From: a virus
Reading direction: 5' to 3' (one strand)
DNA: 39,338 nucleotides
IMG/VR virus record: IMGVR_UViG_3300010157_000009
Coordinates: 1-39,338 of that record
This document shows positions 7,579 to 15,869 of the stretch, piece by piece (the first letter of the stretch is position 1; each line of letters starts with the position of its first letter). The notes below the pieces were generated by a model. That model had not been told where the DNA came from, ran no database searches, and saw nothing but the letters and a program-made list of their open reading frames with translations. The translations under genes were made by a program, and so were the position numbers.

Positions 7579-7833
7579 TTATGCCAAATCTTCCTCAGAA
7601 GTCAAACCATTTAATACTCTAGCTTCTTTTCTTAATGAAATAAGTAACGAATAAATCATGTTTACACCATCAGCTTGACCACAAGCATGTACTCGATCTT
7701 CGCCTTTAACTTCAGAGCTAATTGCCTGCATCCAAAGTTGTTCTTGAGTTTGTTGAATAGCTTTAATTACTTCTTTCCACAGGAGAGATTCTTCTCCACC
7801 AAATGCTTTATACTGATCTTCAGTTATATTCAT
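7579..7833 (-). CDS. Small protein between portal and scaffold, 84 aa
   Basis: The protein begins MNITEDQYKAFGGEESLLWK and is predicted to be mostly helical, with QTQEQLWMQAISSE in the middle and a conserved-looking CGQADGVNMIYSLLISL segment. Similar-sized helical proteins occur between portal and scaffold genes of uncultured podophages; no function is established to my knowledge. The start codon overlaps the last base of the portal stop, so the two are translationally coupled. A 69-bp gap follows to the scaffold ATG. A capsid-assembly accessory role is only a positional guess. Confidence 0.65.
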   Translation of the reverse strand: MNITEDQYKAFGGEESLLWKEVIKAIQQTQEQLWMQAISSEVKGEDRVHACGQADGVNMIYSLLISLRKEARVLNGLTSEEDLA

Positions 7834-9947
7834 TAAACAGGTTGTTGTTGAATGGGACTAACGCCAATTCTGCCAATTTGTGCGTTTTGCTGCTGCATAA
7901 TCGACATCTGCAAACTCTTCACATAGTTCTGGAACAACTGCTGAAAGTTAGGATCACTCTGCAAAGCCTGCTGCGCTTTAGGGTTTTGCTGCAAAATCTG
8001 CTGTGAGTACTGCAACTTCATTTGCGCCGCAGGATCGTTTTGTTGATACAATGCCTCGTTGCCTAACAACATGTTGCCAATGTCGTTCTGTACGTCCTTG
8101 TACATCTTCTGTGATGCCTGTGCTTGATTCATCACAAGCTCCTGAGCCATTTCTGGTGCAATAGCTTGAATCATCATTTCAGTAAGACGATTGCGGTTAA
8201 GCACACCACCAGCATCCATCTGTGCAATCTGACTTAGGAACTGAATCTTTTGAGCAACATACTCTTTATCCATGTTCATCACATCAAACCTGACATTAAT
8301 GTCAAATTCATCGTGAATGGCAGAAATGTTTTGCGGCAACTGTGATCCAGTAATTTTGTAAATCTCGTCAGGGGACATGTACTGGCAACACAACGAAAAC
8401 ATCTGTCTAAACACTGCTCTCCATGCTGTAAGCCATGAATTTACCAACGATTGCTGGGCAAGTTGTGTCTTAATTGGTGGCACTGCTGCATTAGCTGTAC
8501 CAAAGTAAGCCGCATGATTAGCTTCAACGCGGTTAATCAAGTTAAACGCCACAGTAGGTTCACGGGCAGGTGGCTCCATGAACGTATAATCATTTTGATT
8601 AGTTACAGGTAATGCAACTCCTGGCCCTACTTTATTAATAGAACCTATTCTTTTGACGACTTTGATGGGTGGAAGTGTCGAAAAGGCTGTGTGATCTCGG
8701 ATCGAGTCATGCTGCGCCTTAATCTCATCTTGATCAGTGCTGGAAAGCTCAGGAATACCACGGGTATCCACAATAGCACGTCTAAGTTGCTCGCGGCGAA
8801 ACTCAACAAAGGGATATTCTCCATGGGCATAATCAAGTCGTTCATGTTTTGCCCAAGATGCAGTATCTTCTTTGCGATTTGATGCTGCTTGCGGACAAAT
8901 TACAGTATAAAAGATAGCTGGAGCATTGCCATCTATTTGCTTCGTATAGCAATAAACAACTTCAACCATGTTGTTATAGTTGATGCCATTGTATACGAGC
9001 ATTGTCGTAGTTGGTAGCAGGTTGATGTTGTAAAATGTGCTACTCTTACCGAGTTGTTGAAGCGCACGTTCAACCCAATCTGGATTCCAACCTTCAGTCG
9101 TGATTTTTTCACGCAATTCAACCTCGGACATCCATGTTCTACGAAAAATAACACGCGCACGCTGAAGGTCAGCTACTTCTGGAGGGAAAATAATCTCGTC
9201 CCATGGCTTTAAGGCAACGATTTCAGGGAGGTTGCGACTGACGTACTCCTGATCATAAGAAGTATTGCCAGTCGCACCCAATTCCTTGACCATTCTCTTA
9301 GCCTCGGACATACCGAGGTCAGGAATAGCAGCATCTAAAATTGCAGCAGCCTCTTCAGGCGCATTCATAATCAACTGTGGCAACTCCATCAGTGTCTGGC
9401 TACCAGTCTGCTGGGCCATTTGCATGATCTCTTCCAAGCTAATTGGCTGTGTGCGCTTGGAGATATGCTGTTGCCATCCCACAAAAAAAGCACTCCAGCC
9501 ATACTGCATGGCATATTGAGCGCCTAACTCAGCCTCTTTACGCAGTTGTTGAGGCATTTTAGCATCACGAACCCAACGCAATAGTGTAGTTGCTACGCTT
9601 GACACTACAGCATCATTTAACTCGTTTGGATTAGCGCGTATATCGGCCTTTTCAAACGCAGAAACAAGTAAGTTGGTAAGTTCGTTACAGCTTGAGTCAA
9701 TTAAACGGTTGCGAACGTCAGAAGCACCTTCAAAAGGCCAAGCTGGGCTACCTTCTGGACGGTTTTCGCTATGCTTTTTTCCGTCATCCGTTTGTCCAGG
9801 CCACCGAGAAAAGCGGATATTATCAAACTTAGTTACCAAATTTCCCTGACTAGAATTAACCATTGCACGGTTATATTCATCCAACAAATCGCCTACATGT
9901 GGTGTAACAGAGGCAATGGCTAAAGGATCAGTCTTTGAATTTGGCAT
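7833..9947 (-). CDS. Portal protein, P22-like, 704 aa
   Basis: The 704-residue length and the location directly after the terminase gene fit a podovirus portal. Near residue 45 it has FSRWPGQTDDGKKH and then PAWPFEGASDVRNRLIDSS, a segment common in P22-type portals of environmental phages. A region around NQNDYTFMEPPAREPTVAFN and the C-terminal Gln-rich helix (QYSQQILQQNPKAQQALQSD) fit the crown and barrel region. It forms the dodecameric DNA channel at one capsid vertex and docks the terminase. The ATG lies 3 nt from the terminase stop, in the shared ACTTATTAG boundary motif. Confidence 0.87.
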   Translation of the reverse strand: MPNSKTDPLAIASVTPHVGDLLDEYNRAMVNSSQGNLVTKFDNIRFSRWPGQTDDGKKHSENRPEGSPAWPFEGASDVRNRLIDSSCNELTNLLVSAFEKADIRANPNELNDAVVSSVATTLLRWVRDAKMPQQLRKEAELGAQYAMQYGWSAFFVGWQQHISKRTQPISLEEIMQMAQQTGSQTLMELPQLIMNAPEEAAAILDAAIPDLGMSEAKRMVKELGATGNTSYDQEYVSRNLPEIVALKPWDEIIFPPEVADLQRARVIFRRTWMSEVELREKITTEGWNPDWVERALQQLGKSSTFYNINLLPTTTMLVYNGINYNNMVEVVYCYTKQIDGNAPAIFYTVICPQAASNRKEDTASWAKHERLDYAHGEYPFVEFRREQLRRAIVDTRGIPELSSTDQDEIKAQHDSIRDHTAFSTLPPIKVVKRIGSINKVGPGVALPVTNQNDYTFMEPPAREPTVAFNLINRVEANHAAYFGTANAAVPPIKTQLAQQSLVNSWLTAWRAVFRQMFSLCCQYMSPDEIYKITGSQLPQNISAIHDEFDINVRFDVMNMDKEYVAQKIQFLSQIAQMDAGGVLNRNRLTEMMIQAIAPEMAQELVMNQAQASQKMYKDVQNDIGNMLLGNEALYQQNDPAAQMKLQYSQQILQQNPKAQQALQSDPNFQQLFQNYVKSLQMSIMQQQNAQIGRIGVSPIQQQPV

Positions 9948-9950
9948 ATA

Positions 9951-11699
9951 CTAATAAGTTCCACACTTAGCGGCATTCTGCCATTGTTTTTTCCACTTGT
10001 CACCACTTGTGTGCTTGGGCTGCATTACCACTAAATATCCCAAAGCATCAATAGGATCTTTGCTAGCACCTTTTTGTCCATCTGCTCCAGTCCACTCCCT
10101 AAGCGAGTAAATTAAATTATGGCACTCAGCATGTACCATAAGTCTGGGGTGATTTGTCTGAATGTCTAATGGATTTTCTCTATCATAACACAAAAGGTCA
10201 TTAAGAATTAAGACACGTTCATCAACTGAAACCGATACACTAGGCAAAAAATGCAAGGGATCTGTAGCATCTGCCAGTAGGTCTAACAATGTTATACCAC
10301 CTTCTTTGCTTGTTGTTTCTGTGCCTGCGCTTCTTGGATCAATATATCGCTCGGCAATTTCTTCCCTTTTGTCTTTATCTGTCTCAAGATGCCAAATCAT
10401 TTCAGTATATTCATTGACACCTCTTCCTGCTCCTTGACGCTGTGCTGGGCCAGCTTTACCATCAGCTTTTTCGCTAGGAATAGCCCATTCTCCATAACTG
10501 GCATCGGGAAACTCTCTGTACACCCAGATTGTGCCATGTTCATCTACCCTAGCCCAAAGCATGAACCAGTTTCGTGCGCCCGCTGGGTCTGCAACCATGT
10601 AGTTAGTACCATCTGATACCAACTCGGTAACTGGCTCATTAAAGATGTTCACTTCACCAAACATGGGAAACTGACTGCCAGCAGTCTGCTCCGCCCAACC
10701 ATAAGCACGAATCTTAATGTCGTGAGTGCTTCTAGTCTTGAGCGTCTGCTTCATGCGCTCCCAGTTGTTGTACGGATTCAACTTTGAATGAAACCAAATA
10801 CAACCATGCTTCCCATACACGCTTTCAGACATATAAGGCATGTTACCTTTGGGTACGCCAATGACATTATTATTGGGAAGAAGTTCAGACTCTTTCCATG
10901 CTGTAATTTTACTTGTGGAAATAAACTCCTTAACTGTCTGGGTGTATCCCAAGATGGGAGTAAACGTGACAAGTAACTTACCATTACGAGTCACAAGACG
11001 ATACCGCAGCGTTTCCAGCCAATCAGCAGGAACCAACTCGTCACACCAGACAAAATCTACCTCGCCACCTTCAACAACCTTAATATCCTGACTATAGTTA
11101 AGGAACCAAATCTGGTTCTTGTTATATACGGCAGTATTGTCTGAAAAACCGTTCTTCTGCGTCCAAGCTACTTGAATCTGATGACTGCGCTTGGCTTCCT
11201 TTAGTTCTTGAGGAAGGTATTTGTGAAACACATTTTGCTGCATGCTCACACTTGTCATGTGAGTGGTATGTAAGCACCAGATGTTAAGTCCACGTTTCTT
11301 TGCCTTCTCTTTCAACCATTCTGGCATGGTGCCATCTATATCCTGACCAACAAAAATTTGTGCAATCCTCTTGGCAGCATACTCAGTCTTACCAGCTCGA
11401 TTGCCACCAAGGATAAGAAGCTCGTTGTGCTTGTTCAACAAACTATCCGCGTCAGGCCAAGCTTCAAGCTCAATACCGTACCTGTAGGGATCTTCCTGCT
11501 CTGCTCGTATGCGCTGCTCTCTAGCCAAGAACATCCGCATAGTCTCCTGCACACCTACCTTGTTGATTATCTTCATCCGCTGCTCTTCATTTGGAGCAGG
11601 CATAATGGGATGATCTTGAAGGCGAAACTTAAGGATTCTATCCACCAACCTAGCCTCCTCAGACGGGTATAATTTTTTTTCTGTTGGAGGTGTTGACAT
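9951..11699 (-). CDS. Terminase large subunit, 582 aa
   Basis: ATPase and nuclease domains are both present. Walker A is GGNRAGKT at residues 98-105. Walker B is VDFVWCDE at 214-221, with the catalytic Glu at its end. The coupling motif LLVTFTP is at 242-248. The RNase H-like nuclease has candidate acidic residues in MVADPAGARN (D371), RYIDPRSAG (D454) and KDPIDALGY (D548/D551). It packages DNA through the portal and cuts concatemers. The start follows an A/C-rich, non-SD leader that itself lies downstream of the structured non-coding segment. It ends in AAKCGTY, in the boundary motif shared with the portal start. No obvious small-subunit gene is adjacent. Confidence 0.93.
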   Translation of the reverse strand: MSTPPTEKKLYPSEEARLVDRILKFRLQDHPIMPAPNEEQRMKIINKVGVQETMRMFLAREQRIRAEQEDPYRYGIELEAWPDADSLLNKHNELLILGGNRAGKTEYAAKRIAQIFVGQDIDGTMPEWLKEKAKKRGLNIWCLHTTHMTSVSMQQNVFHKYLPQELKEAKRSHQIQVAWTQKNGFSDNTAVYNKNQIWFLNYSQDIKVVEGGEVDFVWCDELVPADWLETLRYRLVTRNGKLLVTFTPILGYTQTVKEFISTSKITAWKESELLPNNNVIGVPKGNMPYMSESVYGKHGCIWFHSKLNPYNNWERMKQTLKTRSTHDIKIRAYGWAEQTAGSQFPMFGEVNIFNEPVTELVSDGTNYMVADPAGARNWFMLWARVDEHGTIWVYREFPDASYGEWAIPSEKADGKAGPAQRQGAGRGVNEYTEMIWHLETDKDKREEIAERYIDPRSAGTETTSKEGGITLLDLLADATDPLHFLPSVSVSVDERVLILNDLLCYDRENPLDIQTNHPRLMVHAECHNLIYSLREWTGADGQKGASKDPIDALGYLVVMQPKHTSGDKWKKQWQNAAKCGTY

Positions 11700-11727
11700 G
11701 GTTTTGAGGATGTTTTAATTTGATCGC

Positions 11728-12060
11728 GCAGGTCAGTAAATGCCCTGCCGTGTACGCTCTGAGATTTCACCTGAAAGACGGACTCACAGCCGAAGACATA
11801 GTTCCAACTATCCCTCTGGGGTTGGATTAAAAATTGTAGGTGTCGAAAAACTTACAAGTACTACGCAGTTGTCCACGATAGAGACTAAGACTAGGCTGAA
11901 CGGGTAGCTATGGGTCATTACTGCGGATGCGAAACGAGGATGATACTTTATACAGAGTATGTCACTTGAAGCTAGTACACTCCCAAGATAAGCAGTAATG
12001 CTGAGTCTTGGGGGTACTATGCTCACTCGGAATCCTCATTACCAGAGTATCTTACGTCCT
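11728..12060 (-). ncRNA. Structured non-coding element upstream of terminase (candidate RNA)
   Basis: The 365-bp gap 11700-12064 has no credible gene but many complementary segments. A long hairpin spans 11974-12018 (AGTAC/GTACT, CCCAAGA/TCTTGGG, AGCA/TGCT, 4-nt loop). Segments 11934-11941 and 12032-12039 pair over 8 bp if read on the minus strand, where the odd pair is G:U, but leave C:A on the plus strand, favouring a minus-strand RNA. Bases 11916-11924 are perfectly complementary to 11992-12000 (9 nt), which include the apical loop, so a pseudoknot or switch is possible. Further hairpins are at 11728-11748, 11804-11825, 11834-11857 and 11943-11960. It would lie in the 5' untranslated region of the terminase message. 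No known RNA family is assigned. Confidence 0.5.
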
Positions 12061-12064
12061 TTTT

Positions 12065-12337
12065 TCATTTGCAGTTCCACCTCTTAAGGCTAGCAGCCTT
12101 GCGTGTAGGGTTGCCATTCTTGTCTTTCATAGGGCCAGCCATGCCACTCATCCTAGCACAAAAAGACTTCTTTCTAGCTGCGTCTTTAGCTGTCTTAGGA
12201 TGCGGAGCAGGAGCTTTAAGATGGCTGCCAGTGGCAGAATTATACTTAGCCCTGCCCTTAGCGGTAAGTCCTGCACCTTGAGATACAGGCAGCTTCTCTC
12301 CCTTCTTCACCGATAGGTTGACTTGTTTCTTAGCCAT
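12065..12337 (-). CDS. Small basic DUF6321-like phage protein, 90 aa
   Basis: The protein is very basic and ends with the signature SFCARMSGMAGPMKDKNGN followed by PTRKAASLKRWNC. With the preceding KYNSATGSHLKAPAP this matches a small family (DUF6321 type) found in many phages near packaging genes. Its function is unknown; the charge suggests nucleic-acid or capsid-interior binding. It is the second gene of the late block, 1 nt downstream of the 162-aa gene, and is followed by the structured gap before terminase. Its length is normal for the family. Confidence 0.75.
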   Translation of the reverse strand: MAKKQVNLSVKKGEKLPVSQGAGLTAKGRAKYNSATGSHLKAPAPHPKTAKDAARKKSFCARMSGMAGPMKDKNGNPTRKAASLKRWNCK

Positions 12338-12338
12338 A

Positions 12339-12827
12339 TCAAATTCTTACAAGACTGTTTGTTTGGTTAGCCAACTTAGTCACAAGCTGACCGTTTAACA
12401 CTCGGATCACTTGTCCAACTCGCAGCTTCGTCCCTTTAAGCCCAGCAAATACCCTGCCCCTGTCTGTCTCAACCCAACGCTGGTTAGGATAAAGCCGCTT
12501 AACCTTGCACTCCTTTACCTCATCCTGCTGTTCAATTTCTTTACACTCAGGTACTGATGCTCGCCAATCTTCTGGATTTGGCTCAGCAAACACAACCTTC
12601 ATGCCTTGTTCACCAAGCTCAAGTATGGCACTTGGCTCTTGCTTGTGTTCAACAAGACTAGGATCAACGACACTTATGCCAAGTATGTCCGATCTAAACA
12701 CACGCTTGAACGATGAAAAGCACTTGCGTGATACATAATCTTCTCCCTCACGATACAAGTCGATGCTGTATGTATCACCGTCACGCTTGCGAACATCAGC
12801 TTCTGATACAGTAAATTTATTGGACAT
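12339..12827 (-). CDS. Unknown protein, first gene of the late block, 162 aa
   Basis: No family is recognised. The N-terminal half (VSEADVRKRDGDTYSIDLYR) and the following charged segment look like a small mixed alpha/beta fold. The C-terminal part (VETDRGRVFAGLKGTKLRVG, then QVIRVLNGQLVTKL) looks like a small beta-barrel segment, perhaps SH3- or KOW-like. It is the first minus-strand gene after the divergent non-coding region and may be expressed early in the late transcript. The ATG follows ACATAT without an SD. No function is claimed. Confidence 0.65.
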   Translation of the reverse strand: MSNKFTVSEADVRKRDGDTYSIDLYREGEDYVSRKCFSSFKRVFRSDILGISVVDPSLVEHKQEPSAILELGEQGMKVVFAEPNPEDWRASVPECKEIEQQDEVKECKVKRLYPNQRWVETDRGRVFAGLKGTKLRVGQVIRVLNGQLVTKLANQTNSLVRI

Positions 12828-13500
12828 ATATGTTATGTGGCATTCCTACGGCAAATTTTGCTCATAGGCAAGGCTTGTGACATGAAAATTTTTCAGGTGG
12901 CTGGTTGCATTGCGATTTTTATTTAGGGCCGATGCTTCGATCCCCCCCCGCCCGTCTTGTCTGGCTGCATGTCTGGCCGTTGTCTGGCTTGGCTTGTCTG
13001 GCTGGCTGGCTGGCTGGCTTGTCGGATGCCTTGGCTGGCTGGCAGGGGGCTTGCAGGCTTGTCTGGCGGGGAGCAGGGCAGGCTGACGGGGAGCAGGCTG
13101 GCTTGCGGGGAGGCTGGGAGGCTAAGACAGGCCGAGCGGGGAAGGCTGACTTGAGCGTGAGCAGGCTGGGGGCCGAGACGCATCCCCAAGCACATACCAG
13201 ACTGCCACAGTCCATCTTTGCACATACTACACAAGCCTAATCTCAACCAAGCCAGTCTACTTTAACCCACTCGCCTAGGCTTTTGATGCATCCTATGCCA
13301 TAATGATCATGCTACCAAGAAAGTGCGCTTGCAACATGCTGTAAACAAACGACTTACAAGCCATGTCGTCAGGATGCCCATGAAGGCCAGTTTCAGACAA
13401 AAGGAAGGTAGGTTAGCGGAGACTGTCAAACTGTCAGGAAGCATTGTTTCTGCTCATTTAAAAGGGATAAAAAGAATGTGAGGAAATAGTGAGAATTAAC
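12828..13500. other. Divergent non-coding region, left part
   Basis: No credible gene is present; the open frames here are low-complexity products of a G-rich repeat. From 12828 to about 12940 the sequence is AT-rich and should hold the promoter for the late minus-strand block (I see only weak matches such as TTGCCG upstream of ATATAT at the start codon). A run of eight C residues starts at 12942. The G-rich repeat array follows at 12955-13170. The rest, to 13500, shows no clear structure. The position between divergent transcripts fits an origin or control region. Confidence 0.5.
12955..13170 (+). repeat. G/T-rich iteron-like array (TGTCTGG, GGCT and CGGGGAGCAGG repeats)
   Basis: TGTCTGG occurs at 12958, 12970, 12981, 12995 and 13060; the first four are 12, 11 and 14 bp apart, close to one helical turn. 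A run of GGCT tetranucleotides covers 12999-13019, with more at 13033-13043. CGGGGAGCAGG occurs at 13067 and 13087, 20 bp apart, with a partial third copy at 13106. The array is much more GC-rich than the rest of the genome and strongly G-skewed on the plus strand. Spacing and location fit an origin or a regulator-binding array; a simple slippage repeat is the alternative. Confidence 0.7.
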
Positions 13501-13501
13501 T

Positions 13502-13531
13502 TTGCCGATTAACGAGAACGTCCGATATTGT
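13502..13531 (+). promoter_or_regulatory. Possible promoter for the plus-strand block
   Basis: TTGCCG (13502-13507) is followed after 16 bp by GATATT (13524-13529), a plausible but imperfect sigma-70 pair. Transcription from about 13537 would give a leader of about 310 nt ahead of the AAA ATPase, covering the foldable segment at 13565-13698. Support is by pattern only. Confidence 0.25.
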
Positions 13532-13564
13532 TTGTAGTTGATCGTGCTACACGGTCAACGGGGT

Positions 13565-13698
13565 CTGGGGCGGTCTCCCCAGCGTAGGCTAGACGATACT
13601 AGTTGCTCCAAGGGGGGCTGCTTGGGACGCGCTAGAATCCTCCCCTAACAGATGCGGGGAAAGAGTCTGTAAGCTTGGAGCAGCCTGACTGTTGCTCC
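13565..13698 (+). promoter_or_regulatory. Foldable leader with mutually exclusive hairpins
   Basis: A hairpin CTGGGG/CCCCAG lies at 13565-13582. Downstream, TGCTCCAAG (13604-13612) is perfectly complementary to CTTGGAGCA (13674-13682). The central GGAGCA (13677-13682) can instead pair with a second TGCTCC at 13693-13698, and AGCAGCC (13679-13685) can pair with GGCTGCT (13616-13622). One segment with three competing partners is the architecture of an attenuator or riboswitch-type leader. It lies about 150-285 nt before the AAA ATPase start. No ligand class is recognised. Confidence 0.45.
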
Positions 13699-13849
13699 CG
13701 TAGGTCGAAACGAAAGGTACGCGGATACAACGGGATGCAAACGGATTGCTTCGCTGTCTGGCCTTTGCTGCTTGGGTAAATGAGCGGCAGAGGCTAGCAG
13801 GCGGGACAAACTCGCAACACAAACAACACAAACTAGAAAGACAAACAGA

Positions 13850-15043
13850 ATGAACACATTCACTTACAACGAAACATCATACAGCCGATTCGAGCTACTC
13901 AAAGGCTTGGAAGCACGCAAAGCGGGACGTGCTTGGGCGAAGCATGTGGGAGCAGCCAGCACAACGGTAGACGCTCTGACGATGGACGACCTTAACGCTA
14001 TCTGGCTCGATACCACAAACGCTCTGATTGCTGACCTAGTGGTAGGCAAACTGCCTGCCCTACAGGCTCAGGCTGATAAGCCAGCCAAGCCAGTTAAGGT
14101 GCAGGACGATGGCCTGAACGTAGACGATGCCATGACGATTCTGAGCATCCTTAACAAGGCCAAGGGGGGAAAGGCTGAATTGGACGAAGCCCGCGTACTT
14201 GAACTTATCGCAGAACATGCGCCCAAGGCAGAGCCTTACGTCAAAGGCTACGAATTCAAGACAGAGGCTACAACCTACCTTACAGAAGGCAGGCAGCATG
14301 CATACTTCCCGCTCGTTGTCGCTGCTCTGGCTGCACGTCAGCATGTATGGCTTGTGGGGCCAGCGGGAGGCGGTAAGACAACGCTTGTTTCCAAGGCAGC
14401 CGAGACGCTTGGGCTTCAGCACCGAGCCATCTCTGTCTGTGGTCAGACAACCAAGACAGACTTGCTAGGCTTCATCGACGCTCACGGTGTGTATCGTGGC
14501 ACTGCCTTTCGCGAAGCCTTTGAACACGGCTTCGTGTTCCTCCTTGATGAGGCGGACAACGGCAACGCCAACGTCCTTGCTGTGCTCAACGCTGCTCTTG
14601 CCAATGGGGAAATGACTTTCCCCGACAAGACAGTGAAGCGTCATCCTGACTTCGTCACAGTGGCATGCGCCAATACCTACGGCGGAGGCGCTACAAGCCA
14701 GTATGTGGGGCGTAATCCAATAGATGCTGCCACATTGGACAGGTTCTTTTTCATTCAGCTTCCCTACGACGAAGGTCTTGAGGCTTCCTTCGTTGGACTG
14801 AATGTGCCTTCGCCAGACTTTAACCTGTCTGACGGTGGGTTCATGGACGCTGGAGCTTGGTTCTCGCTTGTCACAACAGTGAGAGAGAACGCTGATAAAA
14901 ATGCCATCAAGGCTGTTATCTCTCCGCGTGCTACAATCGCAGGTGCAAAGCTTGCTGCTTTGGGAGTTGGCAAGGCTTGGCTGGTTAAAGGCTTGGTCGT
15001 TAAGTCTCTAGACTCCGTTTCGGCTGGCAAGCTTGGCATCTAA
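13850..15043 (+). CDS. MoxR/CobS-like AAA+ ATPase, 397 aa
   Basis: The N-terminal 140 residues are a helical, phage-specific region. The AAA+ core follows: Walker A GPAGGGKTTL around residues 170-179, Walker B FVFLLDEADN around 228-237, sensor 1 in VACANTYGGG near 271, LDRFFFIQL near 302 and a sensor-2-like SPRATIAG near 364. This fits the MoxR/CobS branch, which usually works with a VWA-domain partner to remodel or load client proteins; the next gene is such a partner candidate. The start is preceded by an A/C-rich leader (AACACAAACTAGAAAGACAA) without SD. The client is unknown. Class is secure; role is inferred. Confidence 0.88.
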   Translation: MNTFTYNETSYSRFELLKGLEARKAGRAWAKHVGAASTTVDALTMDDLNAIWLDTTNALIADLVVGKLPALQAQADKPAKPVKVQDDGLNVDDAMTILSILNKAKGGKAELDEARVLELIAEHAPKAEPYVKGYEFKTEATTYLTEGRQHAYFPLVVAALAARQHVWLVGPAGGGKTTLVSKAAETLGLQHRAISVCGQTTKTDLLGFIDAHGVYRGTAFREAFEHGFVFLLDEADNGNANVLAVLNAALANGEMTFPDKTVKRHPDFVTVACANTYGGGATSQYVGRNPIDAATLDRFFFIQLPYDEGLEASFVGLNVPSPDFNLSDGGFMDAGAWFSLVTTVRENADKNAIKAVISPRATIAGAKLAALGVGKAWLVKGLVVKSLDSVSAGKLGI

Positions 15044-15062
15044 CAATCAGACAATCAGACAT

Positions 15063-15869
15063 ATGAGGACGTACAATTCAAAGTTCGATTCGGTGGGCGA
15101 TTTTCTCGCTTATCTACATGGCTGCAAGATGACGTTCAGCGCATCAGCCCAGCGCAAGAATTCTGACGGCTTCCACGAGTTTCAAGGCTGGCAAGAATGC
15201 CAGACTGCTCTACGCACTGGCTGGCAAGATGGAGTTGACGCCGTAAACGCTAAATCTGCAAGGCTAGAGGCTATCCTAGGTTCCAGCGTCATGCGCGAAT
15301 CCTACTCACCTGCAACCACAGGCCAGTTTTTCGACGTTGGCCTAGTCATGAGCGGTGAGCCAGAATGCTGGCTAGAGACAACACAAGAAGAGACAGGCTC
15401 CAAGGTTGTCACGATTGGCATTAACGCTTGCATCTCTGGCGCAGTAAACAAGCGGACAATCATAGAGCGGGGCGCTGCAACATGCGCCTTAGTTAAGCTA
15501 CTAGAGACTCAAGGCAAGAGCGTCCGCGTTGTCTATGGTGTGGGACTTAACGTCAAATCAGACATGTCAGGTGACAAGTTGCAGTTAGAGATTGTTTTGA
15601 AGCGTGAAGGTGATCCCCTTGACCTTGACACGTTAGCCTTCTGGCTTGTCTGTCCTGACGCCTTTCGCAGGCTTTGCTTTCGCTTCATTGAATCGCAGGG
15701 GCCGATTTGGTCACAGGTAGGGAGCAGCTACGGCTTTCCTGATAAAGCTTGGAACCCAGAGGCTGACGTTAAGATCCCAGCCATCTACTCTTCCTCTGAC
15801 TGGACAGAGGAGAGAACACAAGGATGGATCAAGAGCATCCTGAAGGCTCAAGGTATCGCACTAGACTAG
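15063..15869 (+). CDS. VWA-like partner of the AAA ATPase (DUF7192-like), 268 aa
   Basis: The frame opens at 15033, inside the ATPase gene, but the ATG at 15063 follows an A/C-rich leader and gives MRTYNSKFDSVGDFLAYLHG, so it is preferred. The segment GQFFDVGLVMSGEPECWLE, followed by a VxIGINACISGAVN strand and later VRVVYGVGLNVK, matches proteins that accompany MoxR-like ATPases in phages and plasmids (DUF7192 type, related to VWA folds). The canonical DxSxS metal site is not obvious. Stop and start spacing from the ATPase (19 nt) indicates one operon. It probably delivers or recognises the ATPase client. Confidence 0.65.
   Translation: MRTYNSKFDSVGDFLAYLHGCKMTFSASAQRKNSDGFHEFQGWQECQTALRTGWQDGVDAVNAKSARLEAILGSSVMRESYSPATTGQFFDVGLVMSGEPECWLETTQEETGSKVVTIGINACISGAVNKRTIIERGAATCALVKLLETQGKSVRVVYGVGLNVKSDMSGDKLQLEIVLKREGDPLDLDTLAFWLVCPDAFRRLCFRFIESQGPIWSQVGSSYGFPDKAWNPEADVKIPAIYSSSDWTEERTQGWIKSILKAQGIALD

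Noticed and set aside
11761-11815. Hammerhead-like CTGTGAG...GAAA on the minus strand
   Set aside because: The core lacks one required base (CUGANGA) and stems I and III do not pair.
11761-11825. Group I intron-like core (AAGACATAGTTC resembling the S element)
   Set aside because: No matching R element with a credible P7 pairing, and the terminase N-terminus is intact, so there is no split exon to join.
11808-12026. A 72-aa minus-strand frame in the gap before terminase
   Set aside because: It runs through the hairpins and long-range pairing of the structured element, has no leader pattern and ends without a relation to the next gene.
12905-13246. Overlapping frames on both strands in the G-rich array
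   Set aside because: They are translations of GGCT and GAGCAGG repeats; composition is Gly/Leu/Trp or Pro/Ser/Gln repeats with no fold or start signals.
13645-13863. A 72-aa minus-strand frame with a hydrophobic start
   Set aside because: The hydrophobic run is the complement of the A/C-rich leader of the AAA ATPase; it overlaps that gene's start and the foldable leader.
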